Part shown: positions 22,770-31,996 of the stretch, piece after piece
Numbering within the stretch: position 1 is the stretch's first letter
Layout: each line of letters opens with the position of its first letter
Assembly: GCA_945883905.1 (NCBI GenBank)
Contig: CAMCYL010000022.1
Location: 1-34,600, forward strand
Length of the DNA stretch: 34,600 bases
Direction of reading: 5' to 3'
Source of the DNA: Akkermansia muciniphila
Lineage (GTDB): Bacteria > Verrucomicrobiota > Verrucomicrobiia > Methylacidiphilales > CAMAQI01
Notes under the pieces: model-generated
Databases searched by the model: none
What the model was told of the DNA's origin: nothing
Seen by the model: only the letters and a program-made list of their open reading frames with translations
Made by a program: the position numbers and the translations under genes

Positions 22770-25175
22770 TTGAAACTTATTTCTGGAATAAGTCGGTTTA
22801 AGCAATCTGAAATTAAAAAAACATTATTTGTTTTTTTTAATTTTATTCTCTTTTTGGGAATCGTTACCGCTCAAGAGGCGACGGTGGGTCCTGTTGCGCG
22901 AGAGAAGAAATTAGTGGAAGCGCCTTCCTCGAATTCGAATGTGCAACAAGGTCCAACGGTTAAAGATATTCAGATTGAATATGTGGGCCCGAAATCAGTG
23001 AATCGGAGTGTGATTCTTTCGAACATGCGCACGACGATTGGACAGCCTTATTCTCCCGCAGCGGTGGAAGAGGATATTCGTAATCTTTATGCAACTGGAT
23101 TTTTTACCAATTTACGGATTACGGATGAACCGTTAGGGGATGGGGTGAAAGTGGTTGTGATTGTTCAGCCGAAGCCTTTGGTGAAGGAAATTGTAGTCAA
23201 TGGACTTAAGAAACTACAAGAGAAACGAGTTCGTAAAGAGATTAAATCCAAGGTTGGAGATGCCTTGAGTGAGCAACAGGTTTCTGAAGATTTAGATAAG
23301 ATTAAAGAACTTTATCGGAATAAGGGCTTCAGCCGTGCAGAGATCACTTATAAAATCGATATCAATGAGGAGTTTGGACGTGCGGTCATTACTTTTTCAA
23401 TTAATGAATCCTCCAAGGGTTATGTCACAGAAATTAAGTTTATTGGAAATAAAAATCTGACCACGGAAGAGCTTCAAAAAGTTTTGAAGACGAAGGAGAA
23501 AGATTGGCTTACATGGTTTACTAAGTCAGGAGTCATTAAAGAGGAGCAATTTAAGGACGATAAGCAAAAGCTTAAAGAGTATTATCAGGGTAAAGGTTAT
23601 ATCGATATGGAGATTAAGGATGTCAAATATGAGTATCCGAATGAGGAGCAGATTCATTTGACCGTGACCTTATTTGAAGGAATCCAATATCATGTGGGAA
23701 CCGTTGGATTTAAGGGAAATGTTCTCTTTAATTCGGCTCAAATTAAGTCACGTTTAAAGATGTTAGATGCGGGGGTTTATTCACCTCAAGGAATGGAGGC
23801 GGATAAGAAGGCGATTCAAGATCTTTATGGCGAAAAAGGCTATATCGATGCGAATATCAACCCAGAGCGTCAGGCGAATGTAGAAAGCGGGAAGATCGAT
23901 TTGATTTATGCAGTAAACGAAGGTCCTCAGTCCTATGTGGATAAGATTGTTGTTCAAGGAAACAACAAGACGAAAGATAAAGTTTTAAGACGTGAGGTCG
24001 CTTTGGCTCCTGGAGACGTTTATGATAGCGTTCGCGGGGATGCGAGTAAGAAGCGACTCGAAAATTTAGGTTATTTTGAGAAAGTGGATATTAGTTCACA
24101 AGACACCAATATTCCAAATCGAAAGAACATGGTCGTAACTGTTGAAGAGAAGCGAACCGGCTCAGTGACTTTTGGTGCAGGGTTTAGTTCCGTAGAGAGT
24201 CTGTTAGGGTTTGTTGAGTTTCAACAAGGAAACTTTGATATCGCAAATTTCCCTTATTTTACAGGGGCAGGACAAAAATTTAGAGCACGGGTTCAATATG
24301 GATTAAAGCGTAAAGATCTTTTGCTCTCATTTACCGAGCCTTGGTTTATGAATCAACGTCTTTCGTTGGGTTTTGATATTTTTGCGAGTCAAAAGGAGTT
24401 TTTGAGCAGTTTGTACAATCAGCAAAATATTGGGACCTCTGTTCGGTTGGCAAAACCGTTGGATGCGTTTTGGACGGCCTCAATGAAGTATCAAGTGGAG
24501 AATATTAAGATTTACGATATGGATTCTAATGTTTCGACTGAATTGGCTCGAGAGGCGGGTAGTCGATCGAAAAGTGCGGTTACTTTTGCTTTGACTTACG
24601 ATACACGAGACAACGTCTTTTTGACTCGTAAAGGAGAGCGTTTAGAGTTTGCCACCGAACTCGCTGGGGGACCTCTTTATGGAGAGACCAATATTCACAA
24701 GGCAAGTATTGATGCTCAAAAATGGTTTCTTCTTCCTTGGGATATTATTTTCTCGGTTAATGCTTCGACAGGAGTGGTTGATCGCTATGGAGACTCCCAG
24801 TTTGTTCCGATCTTTGATCGTTATTTTGTGGGGGGATCTCGATCGGTTCGTGGATTTGACTATCGGGATGTTGGACCTCGTGACAGTAAGAATGAGCCGA
24901 GTGGGGGTAAGACTTACGGCTATATGAACTATGAAATGACCTTTCCGATTATTGATCGTGTTCGATTTGCGATCTTTACTGATTTAGGCTTTGCGGATCG
25001 TGATTATTTTGATTATGGATCGCTATGGCAAGACGTTCAGATTGGAAGTGGTGTTGGGCTTCGTTTAAATCTTCCGATTGGGCCCCTTCGTCTTGATTTT
25101 GGAGTTCCTGTCAAGGCAACAAAAGAAAATGAGTCTTCTGGTAAGTTTCACTTTGACGTGGGCTATCAATTCTAA
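22770..25175 (+). CDS. bamA: Outer membrane protein assembly factor BamA
   Basis: BamA inserts beta-barrel proteins into the outer membrane. The 801-residue protein has an N-terminal signal segment (hydrophobic TLFVFFNFILFLGIVTAQ). A series of POTRA domains follows from about residue 60 to 430 (for example KDIQIEYVGPKSVNRSVI, KEIVVNGLKKLQEKRV, TEIKFIGNKNLTTEEL, DKIVVQGNNKTKDKVLRRE). The Omp85 barrel follows, with FGAGFSSVESLLGFVEFQQ, the lid-loop motif VGGSRSVRGFD and the C-terminal strand ending in Phe. The start is TTG 22770 with AAAGGTGA just upstream; no ATG is available before the signal peptide. It is followed by skp after 24 bases, a classical pairing. Confidence 0.96.
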   Translation: MKLISGISRFKQSEIKKTLFVFFNFILFLGIVTAQEATVGPVAREKKLVEAPSSNSNVQQGPTVKDIQIEYVGPKSVNRSVILSNMRTTIGQPYSPAAVEEDIRNLYATGFFTNLRITDEPLGDGVKVVVIVQPKPLVKEIVVNGLKKLQEKRVRKEIKSKVGDALSEQQVSEDLDKIKELYRNKGFSRAEITYKIDINEEFGRAVITFSINESSKGYVTEIKFIGNKNLTTEELQKVLKTKEKDWLTWFTKSGVIKEEQFKDDKQKLKEYYQGKGYIDMEIKDVKYEYPNEEQIHLTVTLFEGIQYHVGTVGFKGNVLFNSAQIKSRLKMLDAGVYSPQGMEADKKAIQDLYGEKGYIDANINPERQANVESGKIDLIYAVNEGPQSYVDKIVVQGNNKTKDKVLRREVALAPGDVYDSVRGDASKKRLENLGYFEKVDISSQDTNIPNRKNMVVTVEEKRTGSVTFGAGFSSVESLLGFVEFQQGNFDIANFPYFTGAGQKFRARVQYGLKRKDLLLSFTEPWFMNQRLSLGFDIFASQKEFLSSLYNQQNIGTSVRLAKPLDAFWTASMKYQVENIKIYDMDSNVSTELAREAGSRSKSAVTFALTYDTRDNVFLTRKGERLEFATELAGGPLYGETNIHKASIDAQKWFLLPWDIIFSVNASTGVVDRYGDSQFVPIFDRYFVGGSRSVRGFDYRDVGPRDSKNEPSGGKTYGYMNYEMTFPIIDRVRFAIFTDLGFADRDYFDYGSLWQDVQIGSGVGLRLNLPIGPLRLDFGVPVKATKENESSGKFHFDVGYQF

Positions 25176-25199
25176 CAGAATCTAATCTAACAAAAACTT

Positions 25200-25817
25200 A
25201 TGATCATGAAAAAACTAACTCTGGCATTGACGGGACTATTCGTAATTTCAAACTTCGCATCTGCCGAACTAAAAATCGGCGTTGTCGATCTTTCCAAGGC
25301 TTTTACTGAATATTACAAGACCAAGGAAGCGGAGGAGACGTTAAACGAACGTCGTGGGACTTTTCAAAAAGAGCGTCAAGATATGATGACGGACTATCAA
25401 AAGATGGTTGATGATACACAGAAGCTTAAATTAGCAGCGGAGGATAAAACGCTTTCAGAAGCCGCTCGTACGGAGAAGATGAAAGCTTTTGAAACAAAGG
25501 TCCAAGATGTTCGAAATCAAGAGAATAAGATTCGTGGATTTGAACAACAACGCGGGCGTCAATTGGACGATCAATTTATGCGGATGCGTAAAGGGATTGT
25601 TGATGAGATTAATAAAGCGGTTCAAGATTTCTCAGCAAAAGAAAAATTTAATTTGGTTTTGGATAAATCGGCCGCAGGGGTGAGCCAAACGCCTGTGCTA
25701 CTTTACTCTCAAGATTTAAAAGATGTGACCGATGAAGTGATCAAGATTATTAATGCCAGCAAGCCTGCAGGGGGAGCACCAGCAGCGACAACAACTCCTG
25801 CTCCTACTAAGAAATAA
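25200..25817 (+). CDS. skp: OmpH/Skp-family periplasmic chaperone
   Basis: Skp-like proteins hold unfolded outer-membrane proteins on their way to BAM. The 205-residue protein has a signal peptide (LTLALTGLFVISNFASA, cleavage before ELKIGVVD). The family core follows: IGVVDLSKAFTEYYKTKEAEETL, then a long charged coiled-coil region (about 45-140, rich in K, E, Q, D), and the returning strand FNLVLDKSAAGVSQTPVLLYS. A short tail of A, P, T and G ends it. Starts at ATG 25200 or ATG 25206 are both possible; no SD is visible. The position between bamA and lpxD is the standard one in Gram-negative genomes. Confidence 0.92.
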   Translation: MIMKKLTLALTGLFVISNFASAELKIGVVDLSKAFTEYYKTKEAEETLNERRGTFQKERQDMMTDYQKMVDDTQKLKLAAEDKTLSEAARTEKMKAFETKVQDVRNQENKIRGFEQQRGRQLDDQFMRMRKGIVDEINKAVQDFSAKEKFNLVLDKSAAGVSQTPVLLYSQDLKDVTDEVIKIINASKPAGGAPAATTTPAPTKK

Positions 25818-25833
25818 TCGGAATAGGTTTTCT

Positions 25834-26838
25834 ATGACATCCCGGGAACTTGCGGAGCGCTTACAAGGTGTTCTCGAAGGTGATCCCGGGATTTCTATTT
25901 CTGGGGTTGCAGATCTTAAATCGGCGCAATCTCATCAACTCTCTTTTTTGGGAAATGAGAAGTATCTCCCTCAAGCGCGTGTTACTCAGGCGGGGGTTTT
26001 GTTAGTTTCTTCGGAACTCAAAGAGCAATTTTCTGTCCCGGTGATTCGGGTTGCCTCTGCCTCCGATGCCTTTACTCAGGCTTGTGCTTTGTTTGCAGCT
26101 CCGGAGATTCACTTTAAGTCAGGTGTTCATTCCTCAGCAGTGATTGCCTCTGATTTTGTATTGGGAGAAGGGGTTTCGATCCAGCCGAACGTCGTGATCG
26201 AGTCGGGAGTTAAAATTGGGGCAAGAACTGTGATCGGGGCAGGAAGTTATATTGGACATGGCACTGTGATTGGTGAGGATTGTTTGATTTATCCTCGGGT
26301 GGTGATTCGTGAACGTTCGCTTTTAGGAAATCGAGTTATTTTACAAAGTGGAGTCGTTATTGGATCTGATGGGTTTGGGTATTCGTTACAAAAGGGGCGC
26401 TTTGTTAAAATTCCACAGACCGGCTTTGTGCAGCTCGATGATGATGTGGAGGTGGGGGCGAATGCGACGATTGATCGGGGACGATTTGATCGAACTTGGA
26501 TTCAAGCGGGAACGAAGATTGATAATTTAGTGATGATTGCGCACAACGTGGTCGTCGGACAAAATTCAATTTTAGTGGCACAGTGTGGAATTTCAGGGAG
26601 TACGACATTGGGAAATTATGTAACGATTGCTGGTCAAGCAGGGCTGGTTGGTCATATTCATGTGGGAGATCAAGCGACCGTCACTGCGCAGTCTGGCATT
26701 AGTAAGGATGTCCCTGCGAAAACCGTGGTTGCAGGTCGACATGCGGTTCCTTTGCGGGAAAGTTTAAAAGTCGAGGCGATGATCCGCAAGCTTCCTGAGT
26801 TTTGGGGTAGGTTGAAGGAATTAGAGAAAAGATTTTAA
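25834..26838 (+). CDS. lpxD: UDP-3-O-acylglucosamine N-acyltransferase
   Basis: LpxD adds the second (N-linked) acyl chain to UDP-acylglucosamine in lipid A synthesis. From ATG 25834 the protein has 334 residues. The N-terminal uridine-binding domain covers about 1-100 (GVADLKSAQSHQLSFLGNEKY). A left-handed beta-helix of hexapeptide repeats follows at about 105-305, and the C-terminal helix carries LRESLKVEAMIRKLPEF. The catalytic His is His237 in IAHNVVVG, and the DGFGY motif is present. I preferred ATG 25834 to in-frame starts from 25753, which lie inside skp. The next gene starts 8 bases after the stop. Confidence 0.96.
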   Translation: MTSRELAERLQGVLEGDPGISISGVADLKSAQSHQLSFLGNEKYLPQARVTQAGVLLVSSELKEQFSVPVIRVASASDAFTQACALFAAPEIHFKSGVHSSAVIASDFVLGEGVSIQPNVVIESGVKIGARTVIGAGSYIGHGTVIGEDCLIYPRVVIRERSLLGNRVILQSGVVIGSDGFGYSLQKGRFVKIPQTGFVQLDDDVEVGANATIDRGRFDRTWIQAGTKIDNLVMIAHNVVVGQNSILVAQCGISGSTTLGNYVTIAGQAGLVGHIHVGDQATVTAQSGISKDVPAKTVVAGRHAVPLRESLKVEAMIRKLPEFWGRLKELEKRF

Positions 26839-26846
26839 TCAATTTT

Positions 26847-27320
26847 ATGAGTCTAATTGTCAATGGGGATCAAGTTTTTTCACTTCGTGAAGAGATGAGG
26901 AGAGAAAAGAAAAGGGTTGTCGTTACGAATGGTTGTTTTGATTTATTGCATGTCGGGCATTTGAGGTATTTGACTGAAGCGAGAAAGTTTGGAGATATTC
27001 TTTGGATTGGTTTAAACAATGATGATTCCGTTCGTCAACTCAAGGGTCCGAATCGTCCGGTGAACTCGGAAAGAGATCGAGCGGAGATTTTAGCGGCGTT
27101 ACGGGTGGTTGATGCGGTCACTATTTTTGCAGGGGTGAGGGCAACTGATTTTCTTCAGATGGTGCAGCCGGATGTCTATGTGAAGGGGGGAGATTATACA
27201 TTTGATAGCCTCGATCAAGGGGAGCGTGAGGTTTTATTGGGATGCGGGGCGGAGATTCAAATTTTGCAATTGGTTCCGGGGAAATCGACGACCTCTACTT
27301 TAGAAAGGATTCGTCGTTAG
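26847..27320 (+). CDS. rfaE2: D-glycero-beta-D-manno-heptose 1-phosphate adenylyltransferase
   Basis: This enzyme makes ADP-heptose for the LPS inner core. In E. coli it is the C-terminal half of the bifunctional HldE; here it is a stand-alone 157-residue protein. The nucleotidyltransferase motif TNGCFDLLHVGHLRYL (HVGH at 35-38) is present, with RPVNSERDRAEIL, PDVYVKGGDY and the C-terminal STTSTLERIRR. No kinase partner (rfaE1/hldE N-terminal domain), gmhA or gmhB gene is in the window. It ends the bamA-skp-lpxD-rfaE2 envelope cluster. Confidence 0.93.
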   Translation: MSLIVNGDQVFSLREEMRREKKRVVVTNGCFDLLHVGHLRYLTEARKFGDILWIGLNNDDSVRQLKGPNRPVNSERDRAEILAALRVVDAVTIFAGVRATDFLQMVQPDVYVKGGDYTFDSLDQGEREVLLGCGAEIQILQLVPGKSTTSTLERIRR

Positions 27321-27332
27321 GTGAAAGAAAAG

Positions 27333-27377
27333 GCCGTTTCCTTGGTCGATCATTTCCGTTCGAGTCAAGAAAACGGC
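27333..27377 (-). terminator. Hairpin between convergent rfaE2 and suf operon
   Basis: GCCGTTTCCTTG-GTCGA (27333-27349) pairs with TCGAGTCAAGAAAACGGC (27360-27377) with one mismatch and a small bulge around a 10-base loop. Read on the minus strand, the stem is followed by CTTTTCTTTC, so it fits a terminator for the suf operon, whose last gene ends at 27472. On the plus strand it lacks a T-tract. Another short dyad, GCTAT (27423-27427) with ATAGC (27435-27439), lies between. Confidence 0.55.
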
Positions 27378-27471
27378 GTTTGGCTAAAACGGGGAATTTA
27401 TCCCAGAAATAATAAAGCAAGAGCTATGCCATTTATAGCAGATTCCAGTTTTGTTTTATGATAATTAACAT

Positions 27472-27807
27472 CTAAGCCTCAAAAGAGGTTCCGCAGCCAC
27501 AGGTGGTTTTAGCATTTGGATTTTGGATTCGGAATCCCGTATAGGCGAGTCCATCGGCGTAATCGATTGCACATCCATTTAAATAAGTAGAACTTGCTTC
27601 ATCTACAAAAAGTCGGCCTTGATTACTTTCGATCTCAAGATCACCCTCTTTTCGGGGAGCGATTTCCATCCCGTATTGAAGTCCTGAACAACCGCCGGCC
27701 TCCACAAAGATACGAAGTGTTTTGGTTTTATCGCCCCCATTGAGGGTGAGAATTTGCTTTACCGCTTTATCGGTGAGCTGAATCGAAATCGTCTCAGAGG
27801 AGTTCAT
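27472..27807 (-). CDS. sufA: A-type iron-sulphur carrier protein
   Basis: A-type carriers receive Fe-S clusters from the SufBCD scaffold and pass them to target enzymes. The 111-residue protein has the three invariant cysteines: Cys40 in GGCSGLQYG, and Cys103 and Cys105 in CGCGTSF at the C-terminus. This pattern does not by itself separate SufA, IscA and ErpA; the SUF operon position favours SufA. It is the last gene of the operon, 24 bases after sufT. The bases before its ATG are A-rich, without a clear SD. Confidence 0.9.
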   Translation of the reverse strand: MNSSETISIQLTDKAVKQILTLNGGDKTKTLRIFVEAGGCSGLQYGMEIAPRKEGDLEIESNQGRLFVDEASSTYLNGCAIDYADGLAYTGFRIQNPNAKTTCGCGTSFEA

Positions 27808-27831
27808 TGGTTTTTCTTTTTTATTTAATAT

Positions 27832-28380
27832 TTAAGCCCAGCCGAGTTGCATCCGTCCGACTTCGCTGACCATGTTTTGACTCCATGGGGGTTCCCAAGT
27901 CAAATCAACATTAGCCTCAATGACCCCTGGAAGTTCGAGAAGTCGTTTTTGAGCATCTGCAGCGATTGCGGGTCCCATTCCACAGCCTGGGGCGGTGAGG
28001 GTCATTTTCACATTAATTTTATAAGTGCTTTCATCGATTTTATCGACAAGGGTCTCGTAGACCAGTCCGAGATCGACGATATTCACGGGAATCTCTGGAT
28101 CGAAGACGAGGCGAAGCTGTTTGAGGGCTGCTTTTTCATCAACAACGGTATCTCCTGTAATGGCAGGGGTCTCTTTGCGAGTGACCACTAAGCCGAGGGC
28201 ATCGGCATCTTTCCCATCCACACGTGCGAGTCCTTTGGAGGAGAGGATTGTGTAAGTTCCCCCTAGGGATTGAGTGATGGTGACCTCGCTTCCTTCGGGG
28301 ATCTCGGTGGAGATTCCACTCGGAATTTGAATGGCGGTGACATTTCTCGTGGTTTTAATCGGATCGGAGTTAAAGTTCAT
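27832..28380 (-). CDS. sufT: SUF-associated protein SufT (MIP18/DUF59 family, long form)
   Basis: SufT belongs to the DUF59/MIP18 family, implicated in Fe-S protein maturation. The 182-residue protein has an N-terminal extension of about 80 residues (GSEVTITQSLGGTYTILSSKG, ARVDGKDADALGL) and the DUF59 core: DPEIPVNIVDLGLVYE, the cysteine motif LTAPGCGMGP (Cys133) and NVDLTWEPPWSQNMVS. The extension is typical of the long SufT form associated with SUF operons. No SD is visible before ATG 28380. It lies 28 bases after sufD. Confidence 0.9.
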   Translation of the reverse strand: MNFNSDPIKTTRNVTAIQIPSGISTEIPEGSEVTITQSLGGTYTILSSKGLARVDGKDADALGLVVTRKETPAITGDTVVDEKAALKQLRLVFDPEIPVNIVDLGLVYETLVDKIDESTYKINVKMTLTAPGCGMGPAIAADAQKRLLELPGVIEANVDLTWEPPWSQNMVSEVGRMQLGWA

Positions 28381-28408
28381 AAGCGGGGGAATGAGTTGAG
28401 GTTTTAGA

Positions 28409-29761
28409 TTAGAGGCTTTTCGTTTGAGAATACTTTTGATCGATTAAATCAAGGAGTTCGACTTCGAGGTCTTTATCGTTAATTTTCTCGAGAACATCTT
28501 GGAAGAATCCGAGAGTAAAGAGCTTGCGTGCCACCGGTAGAGGGACCCCCCGAGAACGCATATAAAACATTTCAACATCATCAATTTGGCTGGTAGTCGA
28601 TCCATGAGTACAGCGGACATCATTGGCATTGATTTCGAGACCGGGCATTGAATTGGAGTCAGCGGTATCGCTCAAAAGAAGATTGCGATTACTTTGATAA
28701 GCATCGGTTTTTTGGGCATCGACATCGACCTCAATCATTCCGGAGAAAATGGTGCGTGAGTCATCGGCGAGAGCATTTTTGAAGAGCAGATCGCTGTTGG
28801 TATTGGGAGCAATATGTTCTTGAAAAGTACGTTGATCAAATTCCTGTTTGTCATTCGAAATCGTGAGGGAGAGCATATCACTTTTACTTCCGGATCCGAT
28901 CATTTGACTTTTGCTCTCGAGGCGGGAGTATGCTCCTCCCATATTGAGATTGAGGGTCTTTGAGTGAGCATCCTTATCGACGATGATCGATTGAAGTTGG
29001 AAGGAGCGTGTTTCACGGCCCCAGAGTTGAGTGGCGACATAGCGAACTTGAGATCCTGGTCCGGCATGAAGGTCACAGACTGAGGTTGAGAATCCTCCGA
29101 TCTCGGAGTGGATTGATTGGAAGAAATCGATGATTTCCACCTTTGTATTGGCTTCTGCAATAATGAGAGTGTGAGGAAAGACCATCTCTTTATCTTCGGC
29201 GATCCAATGAAAGGCTTCGAGGGGAAGTTCCAGTTCGACATTTTTAGGGATATAGAGAAAGCTTCCGGCCTTCAGATAGGCTTGATGGAGTCGGGCAAAT
29301 TTTTCAGAGCCGAGAGTGGTTACTTTCGCCATGAAATATTTTTCGATGAGTTCAGGATGTTGTTCGACAGCTTCGGAGAACGGTTTCCAGAGAACCCCTT
29401 TTGCGGAGAGTTCGGCCGAGAGATTTTGACGATAGAGGAGTTGATCGTTTCCAAATACAAAACGTCCAGCGACCGGTTTTTTCAGTCTATTTTCGACTGA
29501 GATGAGAAGGATCTGTTTTTGGGCCTCTTTATTTACGGGAGTAAGGTGGGAGAGATTTTCGAATTGGAATTGAGCTCGATTCGTAAAACGAAAATGTTCG
29601 TCGTTCCGAGCGGGAAAGGGGAGTTCTTGGTATTGTTTCCACGCTTGTTTTTGAATTTGAGTCCACGCACTTGGTCCTTGAAAGTGGGGGGGGACGAAAG
29701 AGTCCAGCGAAGGGGTCGCTGGAGTGGTTGTTGGGGTTATCGGTTGTTCGAGCACTTCCAT
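28409..29761 (-). CDS. sufD: Fe-S cluster assembly protein SufD
   Basis: SufD pairs with SufB and SufC in the scaffold complex that assembles Fe-S clusters in the cytoplasm. From ATG 29761 the protein has 450 residues and the SufB/D core beta-helix. Recognisable parts are PFPARNDEHFRFTN near the N-terminus, FLYIPKNVELELPLEAFHW, and the C-terminal block ANDVRCTHGSTTSQIDDVEMFYMRSRGVPLPVARKLFTLGF (shown by its conserved CTHGS and FYMRSRG). A TTG 4 codons upstream is also possible; I prefer ATG 29761, preceded by GGAT at suitable spacing. It lies 34 bases after sufB. Confidence 0.95.
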   Translation of the reverse strand: MEVLEQPITPTTTPATPSLDSFVPPHFQGPSAWTQIQKQAWKQYQELPFPARNDEHFRFTNRAQFQFENLSHLTPVNKEAQKQILLISVENRLKKPVAGRFVFGNDQLLYRQNLSAELSAKGVLWKPFSEAVEQHPELIEKYFMAKVTTLGSEKFARLHQAYLKAGSFLYIPKNVELELPLEAFHWIAEDKEMVFPHTLIIAEANTKVEIIDFFQSIHSEIGGFSTSVCDLHAGPGSQVRYVATQLWGRETRSFQLQSIIVDKDAHSKTLNLNMGGAYSRLESKSQMIGSGSKSDMLSLTISNDKQEFDQRTFQEHIAPNTNSDLLFKNALADDSRTIFSGMIEVDVDAQKTDAYQSNRNLLLSDTADSNSMPGLEINANDVRCTHGSTTSQIDDVEMFYMRSRGVPLPVARKLFTLGFFQDVLEKINDKDLEVELLDLIDQKYSQTKSL

Positions 29762-29795
29762 AAATAGATCCAATCTCTTCTGAGGGTCCGTGGGA

Positions 29796-31208
29796 TTAAC
29801 CGACGGAGCCTTCCATTTCCATATCGATGAGTCGTTTGAGTTCGACGCTGTATTCCAGAGGGAATTGACGAACGAGATCGTTCACGAATCCGTTGACACT
29901 TAAGCTCATCGCTTGCGCCTCTGTCATTCCCCGTTGTTGCATGTAGAAGATTTGATCGGCACTCACCTTACTGACACTGGCTTCGTGCTGAACCGAATTT
30001 TTATTCCCTCGAACTTGGATTGCGGGATAGGTATCCGTTCGGGAATTTGTATTAATTAAGAGGGCGTCACATTCGGTATTGTTTTTACATCCTTTGAGAT
30101 GCTTTGGAATATGAACCATTCCACGGTAAGTAGAACGTCCGCTTCCGATTCCGATACTTTTAGCGACGATGTTACTCGTGGTATCATCGGCAAGGTGATA
30201 CATTTTTGCGCCTGTATCTTGATGTTGTCCGGAGTTTGCCATTGCGATGCTAATGACCTCTCCACGGGCTTTGCGGCCTTTTAGGATGACCCCGGGGTAT
30301 TTCATTGTGAGGCGAGAGCCGATATTACAATCGATCCATTTAATTTCGGCATCCTCCATGGCAAGCCCTCGTTTGGTGACCAAATTAAAGACATTGGAGC
30401 TCCAGTTTTGAACTGTAATATATTGAATTTTAGCCCCCTTGAGCGCAACGAGTTCGACCACGGCACTGTGAAGTGTTGCCGTTTCAAACTTAGGAGCGGT
30501 ACAACCCTCCATATAAGTCACTTCGGCGCCTTCGTCGGCGATGATAAGGGTTCGTTCAAATTGACCAAAGTTTTGGGCATTGATTCGGAAGTAGGCTTGA
30601 AGCGGGTGTTTTACTTTTACTCCAGGGGGAATATAAATAAAGCTTCCTCCGCTGAAAACAGCACTATTGAGGGCTGAGAATTTATTATCGGTCGTGGGGA
30701 TCACCTTACCGAACCATTTTTTAAAGATTTCAGGATGTTTATGGAGTCCTTCGGTACTTCCGACAAAGATAACCCCTTGTTCGGCGACAATTGCTTTTAT
30801 ATTCGAGTAGGCGGCTTCGGAGTCGAATTGAGCTTCGACACCGGAAAGAAATTTTCGTTCGGCTTCCGGAATTCCAAGGCGTTCAAAGGTTCTTTTAACA
30901 TCCTCTGGAACCTCCTCCCAAGTCCGTTTTGGAACCTGTCCTTTGGAGAGGTAATAGCGGATATTTTTGAAGATGATATTTTCGAGATCTTCTGTCGCCC
31001 AGTGGGTGGGCATCGGTTTAGATTCAAATATTTTGAGTGCTTTTTGACGAAAATCACGAATCCATTGAGGATCTCCTTTCACATCGCATATGTAGTCGAC
31101 TGTTTTTGAGGAGAGACCGACTCCGGCATCAAATTCGTAAGAGGTATCGTAATGGAAGTCTCCAACGCTACGATCAATATCGATATCAGGTGTGGCGGTT
31201 TGGCTCAT
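29796..31208 (-). CDS. sufB: Fe-S cluster assembly protein SufB
   Basis: SufB is the central scaffold of the SUF system, where the nascent cluster is built. From ATG 31208 the protein has 470 residues. It contains [17 protein letters not shown] near the N-terminus and the highly conserved [24 protein letters not shown] region, noted here by its [13 protein letters not shown] core. It also has [21 protein letters not shown], and the C-terminal [21 protein letters not shown] preferred ATG 31208, because AAAGGAA lies 5 bases before it, over a longer frame to 31274 that overlaps sufC. The start is 32 bases after the sufC stop. Confidence 0.97.
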   Translation of the reverse strand: MSQTATPDIDIDRSVGDFHYDTSYEFDAGVGLSSKTVDYICDVKGDPQWIRDFRQKALKIFESKPMPTHWATEDLENIIFKNIRYYLSKGQVPKRTWEEVPEDVKRTFERLGIPEAERKFLSGVEAQFDSEAAYSNIKAIVAEQGVIFVGSTEGLHKHPEIFKKWFGKVIPTTDNKFSALNSAVFSGGSFIYIPPGVKVKHPLQAYFRINAQNFGQFERTLIIADEGAEVTYMEGCTAPKFETATLHSAVVELVALKGAKIQYITVQNWSSNVFNLVTKRGLAMEDAEIKWIDCNIGSRLTMKYPGVILKGRKARGEVISIAMANSGQHQDTGAKMYHLADDTTSNIVAKSIGIGSGRSTYRGMVHIPKHLKGCKNNTECDALLINTNSRTDTYPAIQVRGNKNSVQHEASVSKVSADQIFYMQQRGMTEAQAMSLSVNGFVNDLVRQFPLEYSVELKRLIDMEMEGSVG

Positions 31209-31240
31209 AGATTCCTTTAATTCCAGATTAGTTTCAGAGA

Positions 31241-31996
31241 TTAGGCGGCGACGAGAGAATCCTCTTTGATCCAATCGTATCCTTTTGCTTCGAGTTCTAA
31301 GGCAAGTTCTTTGCCTCCCGATTGAACGATACGTCCATTCATAAGAACATGAACTTCGTCTGGGACAATGTAGTTTAATAAACGTTGATAGTGAGTGATC
31401 ACAAGAACCCCCATGTGAGGTCCTTTGAGTTTATTGACTCCCTGAGAGACGATTCGGAGGGCATCGATATCGAGACCGGAATCGGTTTCATCAAGGATTG
31501 CGAACTTGGGTTCGAGCATTGCCATTTGCAGGATTTCGTTTCGTTTTTTTTCTCCTCCTGAAAAGCCTTCGTTTACAAATCGAGTGGTGAACTCACGTTT
31601 CATTTCGAGCATATCCATTTTAGCGTAAAGCGTTTCGTAGAACTCAACGGCATCGATCAGTTCTCCTTCTGGAAGACGTGCTTGGACTGCGGCTCGAAGG
31701 AAGTTGGCGATGGTGACACCGGGAATTTCACTCGGGTATTGAAAGGCCATGAAGATTCCGGCTCGGGCTCGGGCATCCGGTTCCATTTCGAGAATATTTT
31801 CACCGTTGAGAAGAATTTCACCTGCAGTGACGGTGTAGTCAGGATGACCCGCAATAACCTTTGAGAGAGTGCTCTTGCCGGAACCGTTAGGTCCCATGAT
31901 CGCTTGCACTTTTCCGGGTTTCATCTCGAAGTTGAGACCCTTTAAAATTTGTCGTTCGCCAATTGAGGCGTGTAGATCTTTGATGATTAAACTCAT
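31241..31996 (-). CDS. sufC: Fe-S cluster assembly ATPase SufC
   Basis: SufC is the ABC-type ATPase that drives the SufBCD scaffold; it is soluble and not a transporter. The 251-residue protein has Walker [10 protein letters not shown] (35-43), the Q-loop [10 protein letters not shown], the signature [13 protein letters not shown] (146-158) and Walker B with Asp170-Glu171 in [10 protein letters not shown], followed by the H-loop THYQR. EKKRNE is specific to SufC. GGAAAACGACT precedes the ATG at 31996. It is the first gene of sufC-sufB-sufD-sufT-sufA; sufS, sufE/sufU and sufR are absent from the window. Confidence 0.97.
   Translation of the reverse strand: MSLIIKDLHASIGERQILKGLNFEMKPGKVQAIMGPNGSGKSTLSKVIAGHPDYTVTAGEILLNGENILEMEPDARARAGIFMAFQYPSEIPGVTIANFLRAAVQARLPEGELIDAVEFYETLYAKMDMLEMKREFTTRFVNEGFSGGEKKRNEILQMAMLEPKFAILDETDSGLDIDALRIVSQGVNKLKGPHMGVLVITHYQRLLNYIVPDEVHVLMNGRIVQSGGKELALELEAKGYDWIKEDSLVAA

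Noticed and set aside
25753-25833. N-terminal extension of LpxD starting within skp
   Set aside because: It is glutamine- and leucine-rich, produced by the repetitive skp 3' end in another frame; ATG 25834 fits the family.
31209-31274. Extended N-terminus of SufB overlapping sufC
   Set aside because: ATG 31208 has AAAGGAA at the right distance and matches family starts; the extension overlaps the end of sufC.
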